From Deroplatys truncata (taxonomy: Eukaryota > Arthropoda > Insecta > Mantodea > Mantidae), in NCBI GenBank assembly GCA_030765065.1, contig CM060978.1, forward strand, positions 218,259,498 to 218,323,497: a stretch of 64,000 nucleotides of DNA, given 5' to 3'. Shown here in pieces: positions 46,235 through 59,030 of the stretch (positions within the stretch are counted from its first letter, which is position 1; each line of letters starts with the position of its first letter). The notes under the pieces were generated by a model. The model was not told the DNA's origin. It searched no databases and saw nothing but the letters and a program-made list of their open reading frames with translations. Made by a program: the position numbers and the translations under genes.

Positions 46235-48880
46235 AAAATGCATTCAAGTATTGCTAACAAACTGGAATATCAGCGCTTGCGAGTTGCTGCACGCAGGCAA
46301 GTTAAACATTGTAAAAGGGAATCCTGGTTGCAGTTTCCGTCCAAATTAAACAACAAAACATCCCAGGCAGACGCGCGGCACAAAAGTTAATCAATCTGTG
46401 ATACACGTCGGCAAAATGTTATCCTCCTCCTTAGACCTAAATCTTTGTACACCGATATTATGCACTCTCAACTTAATGCTGACACCTTAGCTTCGTCATT
46501 TGGTGAAGCTTCTAGCTATTTTAATCACTACAGGGAACGGATGCATACTAAACAAACCTTGTCTGTGTCTGATCTACATACACCCCTTATGGATGATCAC
46601 CAGGTGCTCAATGCCGACATTACCTTAGGTGAACCCAGACAGCGCGTCGCACCTGCAACAGCAAAAGCTCAGGAATTGACAATATTACTTACGAGCTTTT
46701 CAAACAAATGACACTAGAAACTTGATGTATCTCCTGAATATATTCGGTCACATATGGTGTAATAAATGTTTTCCAATCAATGGCACACTTCAACAATTGT
46801 TCCTATTCCTAAGAGAAACAAGGATTCCACACTTCCTGAAAATGCCAAACCTATTTCTCTTATCCGCATAATGTGTAAGATAGTGCAGAAGATAATCAAT
46901 AGGCGTTTAACATGGTTCCTGTAGACAAACCATTTTTTTCACAAACGCTAATGCGGTTTCCTCCAGTACTATCCTACTGTTGATGTTTTGACTACACTCG
47001 AGGCAGAAATACTAGATGCCTTCGCCAATCCCCAACACCTGATCTCCATTAGCCTTGACATTGAAAGGGCTAAGGCACTGTTTGGTACGATCACATTAAC
47101 ACACTAATATAAAATGGAATCCGAGGTAACATGCTAGCATTTATATATAATTTTCTTCGACACCGCCGATATGTGCTAAGGTAAATGGCTTTATATCACA
47201 TGTGTGAGTATAGATAATTCTGAAAGGGAAATAAGATTTGAACTACTTAGGAAACGAACCTCATCCGTCTCGAGAACTGGAGTCACAAAACAGGCTTTCG
47301 ATTCTCACCACATAAGAGTCAAAGTGTCTTATACTCCAGGCTGAGAAAAGTTTCTACTCCTCTCGAGTTTCCTGTGAGCAATCGTCGGAATCCGATAGTC
47401 ACTAAAACTCTGATTCTTGGCATGCATTTTGACAACAAGCTTAACTGAATCCACCATCTCAAAGTTCTTCGAGCCGACTGCATACGCTGTCTAAAGACTT
47501 TATCCGCTGAAGCCTGCGGAGCCCATCACAGCGTTATTTTACGCACCTACAAGGCAACCATCCGTTCTAAATTGGACTACGAATCCATAATATACAACTC
47601 GTGAGCGCCACAGCACCTAAATTGCTGGACACTATTTAATCCATAGCACTAAGGATCGCCCTAGGAGCTTTTCCAGCTGTCCAGCACAGAGCTTATAAAT
47701 TAAAGCAAACGAACCGCCTTTTGCAATTAGGAAGAAAGCCATGACTAACGTAAACTACAAAAGCCGCTACAATATCCGATTCCATAGTTGACGCTACTGT
47801 CTTTCTCAAAACTCAGAATAATCCGACAGGGAAAAATAAGTTACTTCCTCTATCACTTAGAATTTCCGGTTGCTTAGAAGAGTTCAACCTGACGCTTCTT
47901 CCATTGATTCTTTGTTCCTTAATTCTGATCCTCCACCCTGGAAACCCCAAGTCCCCATCATCGTCCTCAGTCTAGATGCGTTCCACAAACCTGACACGAA
48001 TAGTTCCCTCTACCGCTGCATGTACACAGAGATTTGCAGTGCACACCAGCACTTCAATCACCTTTACAGGGATGCCTCCAAGCGTAGACGGCTACGCGTG
48101 TGTGATAGTTTTTCCTGACCTTCCAATGTTTTACACCATCTTACCATCTTCTCTTGCGAAGCCTCCGCCATTAATTTCGCTTTCAAACATATTCTTGGTA
48201 AAACGCATCACCACGGCTACGCAATAGTCACCGATTCTATTAGTGCACTGTTAGCTCTTCAACAACAGTATGCTGCTCTACGAAATCAGGATCCTCTACC
48301 ATTAAGATTGTAGCTTCCGGAATTCAGGCTACTCTGTTTGGGTGCCTTCCCACATGCCTGAATTAGCCGACACGGCCGCTAAAGAAGCCAAAAGACAACA
48401 AAAAGGTTTGCAGATACATAAAGATTTGCTTACGCACATCAAACGAAGCATACCCTGTTAATGGAGATAACACTGAAGTGACACATCAACCAGCAAGCTA
48501 CACGATATTTTCCCAACTCCATACATCAGTCACCCAATAAAGCATCTTCCCAGAAGAGGCCAATAAGTCATTACACGCCTTTAGCCATAGCCACCTACTA
48601 GCTAAGAACCTCCCCCTTTATGCAACCAAAGTCATACTCAAACTAACAGTGGAACATTTGATTACAATCTATCGATTGTATAATGAAGAGAGAAGGCACT
48701 GCAGAGCTCCGAACTGCCTCCAGACAGCTGTAGGAAACCTATCCAGCATCCGAAAAATCATTCTTTATATGAAACTCATAAACATGTACACAAAAGTTTA
48801 ATTCTGCCAACACAATGTAACTCTTTTCATGTAAGAGTATCTGTAACATATACTAGAAACGTTATGCTGTTAGTTTTGTA
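46235..48880 (+). pseudogene. LINE ORF2 fragment: RT and RNase H
   Basis: Plus-strand non-LTR retrotransposon polymerase. The linker before the RT is at 46237-46380 (LEYQRLRVAARRQVKHCKRE) and 46445-46711 (YTDIMHSQLNADTLASSFGE). RT text follows near 46800 (IPIPKRNKDSTLPENAKPIS) and 47020-47080 (SISLDIERAKALF, the first catalytic Asp). Then come KTLILGMHFDNKL (47403-47440) and a connection segment at 47470-47730. An RNase H domain follows: YRDASK near 48066-48085, VTDSISALLALQQ at 48229-48270, and ELADTAAKEAK at 48361-48392, together holding its acidic residues. The 3' end near 48880-48925 has AATAAATAAT. Numerous stops make it inactive. RT plus RNase H suggests a jockey/I/LOA-type clade. Confidence 0.8.
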
Positions 48881-48925
48881 TGGTCGCGATAGGACCAAAT
48901 TGTTCAAGCGACCTTAAATAAATAA

Positions 48926-49769
48926 TACTAAATGTAGAAACAATTAAGCCCATTAAATAATAAAGGTTTGTTAACTTTTTATAAGCATGGACTGTTAAAA
49001 CTCTCTTGTAATTATGGTGCTGTTATAGGTTTATATTACACCTAACACTCGTCCTATGTTAATAGCAATTTTCTTGTAACCTCCTTTGAAATGGCTATAG
49101 TTTGTTAAGGAAAATGAAACGTTTTATTTATGAAGGGAAGTATATTAATGGTGTAATCGTTGCAATTGCTTACATCAATTCCATGAACCTAAGTGCTCAG
49201 AGACATTTTGTAACCAATTACATCTCTGTAATACCCCTTGGTAAACTAATCGCGTTTGATCAAATATCACTTGAATGGATCGGATAAGCTGCCAAGGGAT
49301 AGTCACAATACAGTCACTAAAATCAGATTTACATTTTATTAAAACAAGAATGCTGAATAAATGAAAGGAAGTTACTGCGATTATAACTTTCACCTTTATT
49401 TAAATGAATACATTCGCTATGGTTAACATTTTCCATATTTTATTTGGTGAGCAAAGGACTAAATAAGAACTCGAAATTAATTCAAATATTATAATTTAAT
49501 GAATATCGAATAGCTATATGCAAGCGTTACAACATTATATTTTCGAGCTGGACGGACAGGACGTTAAGGAAAATAAAACAGAAACTTGGCCTCTACATAC
49601 TACTTGCAAAATAAAATAATATCTATCTTTATAACGTAGATCATAAATAACTATTTTTATATTTCACAGTTTTCAAATGTTAGCTTCTGTTTATTTCAAA
49701 TTTCCAAAAATGTACACAATATGCTTTTGAAATGTTACAACCATTCTTTGGTTTCTCATTAGTTCATGG
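48926..49769. other. No recognised feature
   Basis: AT-rich. Frames at 49102-49287 and 49393-49175 overlap and neither is recognisable. Confidence 0.4.
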
Positions 49770-49775
49770 AAAAAA

Positions 49776-51488
49776 TCTGATGCGTTACACTCACATGACT
49801 TTCTCTACTCTTGTACAAACTATTTTTACAAACGCTTATTCTCCACATGCTTCATGTTAATCGAGATATTGAGATGTTAATCTTATTGCTAATTTTCTTT
49901 AGATGCAAGGGGAATTGATAGGCTTTACGCGATAGTCTAATATTTTAAGAGCTAGTTGCTATGTGGAGTATTCCATTCTCTTTGCATTACCAGGACAGAA
50001 AAAAGGAATAACGAATTCCCATTTGAGAAAAAGTATAAATAGTGGAAAATGCAAGGGAATAACAAGCAATATCACGAAAATGGTTCACTCAACAAAAAAA
50101 TATATGATATAAATTGTGTATTTTAACGCGATCTACAGTTTTTGTGTAGTAAAATTTTGTCTATGTCTTATGGTTTACCAGTTATGCAAAAGTCGTTCAC
50201 AATGAAGAATACTTTTGGAGACATTCCCAGAAAATTCGAGATGTACATTTCATTTGTCATGAAAACATCTTAAACATATGATATTTTAATCAAAATCGTT
50301 AGTGATTTTTGATAAAATTAAAATTTTCAAAAAATGTTGCATGTAAAGGTTAATCTGGGGTGGGGGGATTTTCTTGAAAACCTTCGTGTCGCATCTGAGG
50401 AAGATACTAAACCTAAATACCAAGTTTGGTGTTTATCCGACTGTTCGTTTCTGAGTTATGCTGTTCACACACGGATATGTTTCCAAAAATCTGATGTGTT
50501 ACACTCACATGACTTTCTCTACTCTTGTACAATCTAATTTTACAAACGCTTATTCTCCATATGGTTCATGTTAATCGAGATATCGAGATGTCAATCTTAT
50601 TGGTAATTTTCTTGTAGATGCAAGGGAAATATGGTAGCTTTTAAGCGATAGTCAAATATTTTAACGCTGGTTGCTATGTGGCGCATTCCATTCTCTTTGC
50701 ATGTCCAGGACATAAAAAAAATGAATAACGAATGTGAGAAAAAGTATAAGTATTGGAAAATTTAAGGGAATAACAAGCAATATCTCGAAAACGGTTCACT
50801 CAACAAAAGAAATGTATATGACATAAGTTGTGTATTTTAACGCGATCTACATTTTTTGTGTAGTAAAATTTTGTCTATCTCTTATGGTTTACCAGTTATG
50901 CAAAAGTCGTTCACAATGAAGAATACTTTTGGAGACATTCCCAGAAAATTCGAGATATACATTTCATTTCTCATGACATTATCTTAAACATATGATATTT
51001 TCATCAAAATCGTTAGAGCCATTTTTGAGAAAATTAAAATTTTCGAAAAATCTTCCATGTAAAGGGTAGTCTGGGGTGGGGGGATTTTCTTGAAAACCTT
51101 CGTGTCGCATCTCTGGAAGATACTGAACCTAAATACCAAGTTTGGTGCTTATCCGACTGTTCGTTTTTGAGTTATGCTGTTCACAGACACACACACAGAC
51201 ACACACACAGACACACAGACACACACACAGACACACACACGGACATGTTTCCAAAAATGCTTTTTTTGGATTCAGTGATTCTCAAAACATGTATTTCCGG
51301 TGAAATCTCGGTATCGAATTTTTGGGTGGAATGCAATACTTCCCCTACTTACTATACGTAGTAGAGAAAGTAAAAATGTGTTTTGGATTCAGGGTGTCTG
51401 AAAACATATATTTCCGGTGAAATCTCGGTATCGAATTTTTGGGTGGAATACAATACTTCCCCTACTTACTATACGTAGTAGAGAAAGT
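49776..51488 (-). mobile_element. Family A copy interrupted by a second copy
   Basis: Minus-orientation copy from TCTGATGCGTTACAC (after A6, 49770-49775) to GTAGAGAAAGT at 51488 (before A5, 51489-51493). At 'tatgtttccaaaaa' (50489) it stops and resumes at 51372 with 'aaaaatgtgttttggattcag'. The insert is the copy 50490-51371 in the same orientation. Confidence 0.95.
50490..51371 (-). mobile_element. Young family A copy with A5/A5 flanks
   Basis: 882 bp, TCTGATGTGTTACAC to GTAGAGAAAGT. A5 at 50485-50489 and A5 at 51372-51376 duplicate the host's 'ttccaaaaatg'. The CACAGA-type microsatellite at 51181-51240 is this copy's own variant. Confidence 0.97.
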
Positions 51489-51683
51489 AAAAATATGTAA
51501 TATCAAAGCCAGCATATAGCGTTCTGCATTGCACTCATAAATTCATTAATGAAAGTTCATCGGAAATTGATTTCCCCTGAACAATAAAAGGTATTTTAAA
51601 TAAAGCCATGTGTGTGTGAGTATCTGAAAAAAATAACTCAAAACGAAATATCGAACAGGCAGAACAAGACTGAAAAGTTTATC

Positions 51684-51757
51684 GCCATAGCCATGATTTG
51701 AAACACATATCTTTCACTTTCCACCCGGTTGCTCTAACCAATTGAGCTAATGGTAAC
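51684..51757 (-). other. tRNA-like pseudogene / SINE head
   Basis: On the minus strand TTAGCTCAATTGGTTAGAGC is an excellent A box/D-arm, and TGTTTCAAATCATGG is a weak B box 30-odd bases later. The acceptor and T stems do not pair properly and no clean anticodon arm forms. I read it as a tRNA-derived SINE head or pseudogene and not a functional tRNA. Confidence 0.55.
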
Positions 51758-51918
51758 GTACGTGTACGACATTAAATTTCCGACTGACTCGTATTTTTAC
51801 CAGTAAACTACGAGTACAAGCAGGTCTTAAAATCATTTTGAGATGACTTACTTCAATGGCATCTTACAAGTCCGGGGCTTCATAATTAACCATTATGGGT
51901 CATCCGTGATATTTAATT

Positions 51919-51946
51919 GTCCTATCACACAAGCTGTGTATAGGAC
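51919..51946. repeat. 28-nt hairpin
   Basis: GTCCTAT pairs with ATAGGAC, and inside it ACAC pairs with GTGT around a 5-nt AAGCT loop, leaving one unpaired C. It lies in the foreign DNA within the old family A copy, ~160 bp from the tRNA-like segment. Confidence 0.8.
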
Positions 51947-52570
51947 GAGATGGTATCCGTTGCTCATATCCCGACTATGACATTGAAATTCTTAGTCTGA
52001 TTCTACCTTTCCAACCTTGTCCTACACACGGGTTGTATGAAAGAACAATTATCAGAAATATCAGATAAATGCCAAACTTCGTATATAAGTTCAGAATCTT
52101 CTGAAGATACGACATGAAGATGTTCAAGAGAAATTCTCCTACTCTAAACTACGCTTTACGTGACAAAATATCGCTAGTTGTGATGTTATCATAAATGACT
52201 CTTGCAATTTTTAACTCGTAAGCAATAAGAGGAAGGCAAATATTACTACACAAAAAATGTAGATACCTTTAAAGAACACAGTTTATTTCAAATAACTTGT
52301 CCGTAGCAACAGCCATTTCCGAGATATTCCTTGTTATAGTTTTGAATTTTTCAATATCTTGTGTTTTTTTAAGTGTTCTCACAGTTATTTTTTTGCGATG
52401 ACATGGAAAATGTTGCCATTTCAGGATCAGCATATACCGACCCGCGTTTTTAAAGATTTGACTATCGCTTGATCTGTCATATCCGCCGTCTTCCTACAGG
52501 GAAACGTATAATGAAACCATTTATGCAAAGGTATATATCGATTAATATGAAGTAGCTAGGAAAATAAGCT

Positions 52571-53395
52571 TAAAAGAGAAGAGTTTGAGGAAAACATATA
52601 AAAATAAGCGATATTGGCCCCGGGGTGTGCCGGGCTCGCGAAGGAGATGGGAGTTGTGAAAAAGAGAGCTCCGTTTAACGCTCTTCCCCATGCCTTAGGC
52701 TTTTTTGTTCTAATCTTGAAGCCTACGACCCAATCTACAAGTAACAATCAGCTGTGTTACCTTTATACCTGTTGGCGAAGTCGTTTCGTATGCACAAATT
52801 ATTATAAAACAAACACTTGACACAGATCTGACCTTTGCAGACACATTTTGTGTGGTATCTTGAGACGGTCTACCCGTGATTCAGTTCGGTCAGCTTAAAT
52901 ATCTTACGCTGTGGGGCCTCAGTGATCTAGATCTACCAGGTACACTTATTTCAATACCTCCGCGTTCGTTGCTCCGCTGCGATACAAAGTTCATTCCTAA
53001 TCCTGGAATGCTCTAATATGTTGGTTTCATTTAAACATTGAATAATACCGATTTACATTATGACGCAGGTAATTCTTTCTGCCCCAGTTTAGGCGCAATA
53101 TGACGCAGCCACGCTCCGTCCTCCAACAATGAAGCAATACCTTTGCCTCACAGTTGCTGCTTGTCTCCCCCCAGTTGGTTCTTCTTTTGCCACGGCTGCT
53201 CCAGCATGAAACCTTAACCTCAGGGTATGCGTGGGTGTGTACAGAGAAACACACAAACGCTGTCTTGGAACACTTTTATTCACTATTTAAAGTAGTACTT
53301 TAGGTTTGCCGATCACTTTTAAATGCATACGAAGTTACTTTGTCTTTACCAAGACCGAAGAATATTAACTACAGCTAAGCGTTCTACCCTCTAGC
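52571..53395. other. No supportable gene
   Basis: Overlapping opposite-strand frames at 52556-52820 and 53027-53283 are unrecognised. The minus strand has GTGAATAAAAGTG near 53272-53284, a possible polyadenylation signal of an unidentified element. Confidence 0.35.
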
Positions 53396-53399
53396 ATGT

Positions 53400-53725
53400 T
53401 CGCCACCAATGTTCACAACTCGACGAGAATGTCCTCCCGTCCTCGCCAGGCACTCAGGACAGACTGATCTCCCCACGCTACTACAAGGAAAACCAACGCC
53501 TAAACTTCCCCTCTCTCCCCTCAAACTTAGCGTAATGATGCTTAGAGTGGCCTTCACCAGGCTAAGTGCAGCTGTACTCTGCTGGTACCAGGAAAAACTT
53601 GCTTCAATGGTATTTACCCTTTCTACCTGGGGCTGGTCCCTAATTAACAAAACTGTGCCTGTCTTGTCTTTCTGTCGCTTTAACAGTCAACAATTTTCAC
53701 AATGCTTCTCCTTTTTATACATACA
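53400..53725 (-). mobile_element. Possible LTR end with TATA box and primer-binding-site-like motif
   Basis: Reading the minus strand, TATAAAAAGG at 53711-53720 is followed ~300 bp later by GTTGTGAACA and then TTGGTGGCGAACATG (53404-53418). The latter starts like a tRNA primer-binding site (TGG...) placed just after an LTR ending in CA. No gag or pol follows on the minus strand, so it would be a truncated element. The frames at 53650-53384 and 53409-53729 are not recognisable proteins. Confidence 0.35.
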
Positions 53726-53769
53726 CTGATTTTAAATACATTATTACTTATTTTATATCGCTATCCTTC

Positions 53770-54400
53770 TCAGAATATTATGATAATTATTGCCTTTATA
53801 ATTCCGGCTTCAATTATATGATATAAGTTATTACACAAATACTTAGTGTATGGGTCATTGACCGTACATGTATATTTAAGATACAAAGTAAGGTGACAAA
53901 AGAAACAAAAGAAATAAAACAAGAAAGAAATAAAGAAAATAGATATAAATTGTCTCCGACTAACTGAACAAATTTGACCTGGCACTTTAGCCAGCAAATT
54001 TCCCATGTTTTGCCAGTTCCTCTGGTCAACTGTAGATCCCAACATGCAATCTCCTTCTAGCAGGACTTAAGAAAATTTCTTCAAGTTTAATTTTTCGCTG
54101 GTTATCCTATTTTGAGCATTACGTCAAAATATGTACCCAGTCTTCAACCAAACCACATAATGGACAGATTCGCTTGCCAGAATCGCCAGTCCTTTTTTGT
54201 GCTCTCCAGTCTCCCAGTCTAAACCGTGCCATTCCTGATCTTTCCTTTCTTCCTAAGTTAAGTACATATAACGTTTCTACAGCTCTTGATACAACAACTT
54301 GGGAGAATTCAGCCTTAGGTGGTATTATATGCGTTAACTACGCCGAAATTTACGATTTGTATAAAAAGACAAGTAGGCTAAATCTTTGAATCGAGGCACT
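53770..54400 (-). pseudogene. LINE ORF2 C-terminal remnant
   Basis: Minus-strand text near 54250-54130 reads MARFRLGDWRAQKRTGDSGK and then RICPLCGLVEDWVHIL. This is the post-RT zinc-knuckle (C-P-L-C-G...E..H.L) typical of I/R1-type LINEs. The frame continues through 54045-53770 (STVDQRNWQNMGNLLAKVPG) into a hydrophobic, AT-rich tail. Upstream traces run to ~54400. The RT itself is missing, so this is a 5'-truncated copy. Confidence 0.65.
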
Positions 54401-55829
54401 TAAGAAAGAAGATGTAGGTATATAAAAATACAGATCAACTGCGGTTCTGTCATTTAGTAATAAGAGCTACCTGTCCTAAATTATTGTGCCAGGAAGCAAT
54501 AGCAAGATTCCGCGATGATGGTGCGACAGTTTGAAGCACGAATGTTGTTGCCACCTTTTCTCGATGTCTCCAATATCTACTATAGATTTTGCTGCCGGGT
54601 GCTCCAGTTGAGCTATGAGCATCTACTCACACAAGCGCGTCACTGGGCGTTTAAAATATCACACGAGCAAGTACCGCTGGCGGTACCAGAGAGAGAGTGT
54701 AAGGTATGCACAATTGTGTGCACGAACGTCGATCGGAACCAATGACGGTACCAGAGAAGACTAACTCTCTGATTTATATTACCACCTTCTTATTACTTAA
54801 ACCGCGCCTACATTAGAATTACTCCCACAAAAACTATTTTACGCCCGAGCCAATATTCACCCCTCTTCATGCACGTCTCTGACTGTTATCATGTTAGCTA
54901 AAATTCTCAGAATGTAAGTGCCTTTCTATTTTCCAATAATTGGCCTACGCTCCTATGTAAGGTACTGGACCTATAACCTAACTGCGTTCCTAGAAATTCG
55001 TAAGCTAATGTGCTCGTTACTTCGGCTGTCGCTAATGATTTTGGCTAATCTGACTTCCTAATTATCGTCGTCTTTCCGGACAAACATTTCAACTGAAACT
55101 TCTTACATTATACACTGATTTAATATACGGAACTTATTTATTACAATTATTTCTCTCTCTTACTGTCATTTCTTTATTTATTTATATCTGCCCTACAATA
55201 ATTATGGTATCAGCCAATAAAGGTGATAAAAACATTGCTTTTATACGGTGATTCTATTCGAAGATTAAACTTGTATTATAACCTTTCATGGTCTCTGTAT
55301 ATAGAACCACCTGTTAACCAATCAATGTAGTTCGTGCATCGCACAAAAGGAGAGCTTTCAAAGAACATTGCATATAGCACAAAAACAAAAGAAAATGAAC
55401 AAAATAAAAACAAAGAAAAATAAAATGTTGAGTTATTTAAAAGTTTGGATCCTCTTTAGTGCTGTATGAAAAACGCAAATTCCAGAAACACTTTATACAT
55501 CGAGGTAATGTTTGCTGCATTGTGGATATGAATGTGTGGTCTATACTTATTTTCTTTTCTATTTTAAATGAATCTGCTAGTTCGTAAACACGATGTCATT
55601 TTTATATGCACACTAGCTTTAGCAATCTGATATGTGAGCACTGGTGTGCTGGGATAAATACTTACCTCTCGTTCACCGATAGGAGTATAGAACAGTGTTT
55701 ATCACATGAGTGTTAAGTGCTACGAATAGTAGTTGATGCTTCAAGTATAAAGGTTTACTTCATATCGACTTTTAATTAAGAATTATGGTGCACCAACAAT
55801 AGTTTCTTGACGCTGCATTGTTCTTTTCA

Positions 55830-55877
<48 letters not shown>

Positions 55878-56125
55878 ACTTAAACCTGCTTAATTACATT
55901 TAAATCCTCTGTGTTGTCATAAGAACGCGAGTCAGTATGATTTCAAGGTGTAAAGAGTGTTGAATTCTAGCTCAAGGGTTAACAATTTAAATATTACTTG
56001 CCATTTTAAGATTAGCCATTTCTTCAATCATTTGCCTCAGTGCCAAGGGCATTTTAAAGTTTGGGTGGCAATAATTCTCTTGTATTAGCAAAAAAGATAA
56101 AGGTGCATATCACAGAGGTACTCCC
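54401..56125. other. No supportable gene; (ATT)n at 55829-55877
   Basis: The 76-residue frame at 54515-54745 lacks a recognisable domain. The rest is AT-rich. A pure ATT microsatellite lies at 55829-55877. Confidence 0.45.
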
Positions 56126-56129
56126 TTTT

Positions 56130-56610
56130 GACAAGCCCTTTTTGCTTCCAACGTGACCCCTGGGAGGGAAGGATGAGGGTAGAGACCCGAAGGGCGATCA
56201 GATGCGAATGCCGACGGGCGCAAACATGCACGGGACCCTAACGTTTCCAGATCCGGAGCCACCGTGTCTCCGGCAGTCCCCTCCGGAGCCCATTATGGAA
56301 GAGAGCTAACTGAGAGTCCCCGCAGCGTCGCCAGGGAAGAAACCTCTACAGAACGCAAGCCACCGTCCAGCCATAACCCGCCGAACACCGTCGCCTGGTC
56401 CTACAGCCCTGAAACAGATGATAAGATGATAGGTACAGAAAATGAGGGGCAGGAAAATCGTGGCTGAATATGAACCACAATATAATTCGCCTCCGACCTT
56501 GGAAAACCACTAAAAACCTACGGGTCAGAAAGGGCGGTTACCGGGGACCGAACCCGAGACCTCCCGAATGCGGGCCACGGACGTTACCACCGAAACTATC
56601 CCGCTCGGTT
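56130..56610 (-). mobile_element. Family B tRNA-headed SINE-like copy 5
   Basis: Minus strand from 56610: ACCGAGCGGGATAGTTTCGG, 'ggtctcgggttcggtccccgg' (B box), 'accgccctttctgacccgtagg' and 'agtggttttccaagg'. It is one of the longest copies, reaching 'gtacctctgtgatatgc' near 56110. Confidence 0.8.
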
Positions 56611-57457
56611 TGTGTTAACAGTATTCTGGGGTCGATGGGCACAGTTCTTGAACCTATTATATGCTTTGTTAAGCTGGTACGTAAAGAGCATGTTTTGGGG
56701 TATCAAAAGCCCAAAAAGTTGTCACCTAGAGTGAGCTGAAAGGTTCCCGCCGCTCAACTACCTCTGTTTGAGTAGGATCTCGTGTTTCATTACCGTCGCT
56801 ATGAGGAAGAGGAAAAATATTTCCTCTGCAGACAAATTATAAACATCTGTCGAGGCACTATACTTACCAGCTAATACGTATTCGTTTGTTACGGGCATTA
56901 AAACGTTTTCGCAGAGAATATTCCCTGTTTTCTTGCTTTTAAAACATTGGTTTATTTTCTTGTAGCACTAAAAGCTTTTCCCTCTACGCATTGAGAGCAG
57001 CTTGCGGTATAAAGAACCTGTAATTTAGATGGCAGACAAAAGAGAAGCGTCTCTCGCACTGTTGATGCAAACATAGCACTTAAGTTTTGCCATCGGAACA
57101 ACACTGGAAAGTAAATCTGAATTATGTGGGATAATAACTTTAAAACGGAGCTTTTAATTCACTGCAAAATCCTTAATCGTTTCAACAAATTTGGGACGAC
57201 TGGCTAAAAATAAAAATGTTTTCTCAACGGCAGGAAGTAATTTTTTTACTCATTTAAGAATTCTTCTTGTTCACCTTCTTTATTTCTTTCTTTCTTAGGA
57301 ACTGTTTACTTATTTTCTTTTTCCGAAGCAAAGAGCTATCAGTAACCTTCCTAAGTGTTCTGAATCATACCGGTTTATATTGGGCTGCTACTCATTCTGT
57401 TAACACCATCTGTCCTTTTTCATCTGCAGTAGTTTACTATCTTCGTGATATTTTTTT

Positions 57458-58341
57458 ACTTTCTCTACTACGTATAGTAAGTAAGGGAAGTATTGTATTC
57501 CACCCAAAAACTCGATACCGAAATTTCACCGGAAATATATGTTTTGGGACCCCCTGAATCCAAAAAAAGCATTTTTGGAAACATGTACGTTTATGTGTCT
57601 GTGAACAGCATAACTCAGAAACGAACAGTCGGATAAACACCAAACTTGGTATTTAGGTTCAGTATCTTCCAGAGATGCGACACGAAGGTTTTCAAGAAAA
57701 TCCCCCCACCCCAGATTACCCTTTACATGGAACATTTTTCAAACATTTTAATTTCTCAAAAATGGCTCTAACGATTTTGGTTAAAATATCACATGTTTAA
57801 GATATTTTTATGACAAATAAAATGTATATCTTGAATTTTCTGGGAATGTCTCCAAAAGCATTCTTCATTGCGAACGACTTTTGCATAACTGGTAAACCAT
57901 AAGAGATAGACAAAATTTTACTACACAAGAAATATAGATTGCGTTAAAATACACAATTTATGTTATATACAATTTTTGTTGTAGAGTGAACCATTTTCGA
58001 GATATTGCTTGTTATTCCCTTAAATTTTTCAATACTTATTTTCTCAAATGGGAATTCGTTATTCATTTTTTTGTCTTGGATATACAAAGAGTATTGATCT
58101 GTGGCAAAGGGAATGGCGCTGCACATAGCAACCAGCTATTAAGAGTAATGTCTATGCTTAAAGGCTATTGTATTTCTATATTGCTCTTGTAAATATATAT
58201 TCCCCTTACATCTACAAGAACATTAGCAATAAGATAGAGTCTGCAAATGTTTATCTCGATTAATATGTAGATGGAGAATAAGCGTTTGTAAAAATAGTTT
58301 GTGCAAGAGTAGAGAAAGTCATGTGAGTGTAACGCATCAGA
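57458..58341 (+). mobile_element. Young family A copy with T7/T7 flanks
   Basis: 884 bp from ACTTTCTCTACTACG to CGCATCAGA. T7 at 57451-57457 and T7 at 58342-58348. It lacks the internal microsatellite (only 'tacgtttatgtgtctgtg'), so it may be closest to the ancestral state. 3' half of the 'gtcttggatatacaaagagtatt' subfamily. The minus-strand frame here (CFQKCFFWIQ...) is conserved only because the DNA is. Confidence 0.97.
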
Positions 58342-58348
58342 TTTTTTT

Positions 58349-58829
58349 AAATTCTTTAAATAGCTGAAGTATTACCTATTTCGTTTCGGAATTTATCCTT
58401 TGCTAACTCCTAGATGATCTGGACTGCTATCAGTGCTATGTTCTTCGGCCTTTCCTGGTGCTCAACACGCACTTTCCTACATATGCGCTTAATGTGCTAG
58501 ATAAATAATTGAGTATAGAGTATACAATGGGTAGAGACTCCTCGTGTACTGCGACCTACGGGGGATATATTGCGGCTAGCACTCCCAGGGAAGGGATGAA
58601 GTGAAGGAACCACAGGAGAGTACAGTAAGCAGACAGGCAGGTCACAGAGACGCGCGAAAGTTCCTAAAAGTTACTGGCTCCTTCCACTACTGGAGCTCCC
58701 CAGAGAGGACGATGAAGGACCCATTAAACCAAGCAGCACTCTAGTGTCCACTCTTTCCTTTGATGAAACACCTGCGTCATGCTCTGGCACTACCCTACGC
58801 CACGAAACCTAGAAGCAAACCTAAGCATT
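58349..58829. other. No recognised feature
   Basis: A GC-richer patch at 58540-58760 (purine-rich, 'ggagagtacagtaagcagacaggcagg') could be an element edge. No gene is seen. Confidence 0.35.
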
Positions 58830-59030
58830 ACAAGCAAACAGAATGAAATGGAAACGATGGAAAGGAAATCGTAGTAGATTAGAAACCACCCGGTATTCAT
58901 CTATCGACCAGGGAAAACCAGGAAAAATCCAAGTTAAGTTTGAGCGGGAAACGGAAATAGACCCTGGAACCTGCCGAATGCGAACATCACACGTTACCGC
59001 GAAGCCAACCTGCGTGATAACCACTGAGTA
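58830..59030 (-). mobile_element. Family B SINE-like copy 6, truncated
   Basis: Minus strand: 'ggcttcgcggtaacgtgtgatgttcgcattcggcaggttcc' corresponds to the head and B box region (split here by divergence). Then 'tttttcctggttttccctgg' and 'gatgaataccgggtgg' follow. It is shorter than the other copies. Confidence 0.7.

Larger units (their letters stand above)
51505..52570 (+). mobile_element. Old, strongly diverged family A copy with inserted DNA
   Basis: 5' traces at 51540-51650 ('catcggaaattgattt', 'gtgtgtgtgagtatctgaa', 'ataactcaaaacgaa') resume at about 52045 with 'cagataaatgccaaacttcg', 'tcagaatcttctgaagatacgacatg', 'actacacaaaaaatgtagat', 'ccatttccgagatattcc' and 'gatttgactatcgcttg', ending near 52570 ('gaagtagctaggaaaataagc'). 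The 51650-52040 gap holds unrelated DNA with a tRNA-like segment and a hairpin. Confidence 0.7.

Noticed and set aside
51684..51757. Functional tRNA gene
   Set aside because: The D-arm is good but acceptor and T stems do not pair; kept only as a tRNA-like/SINE head.
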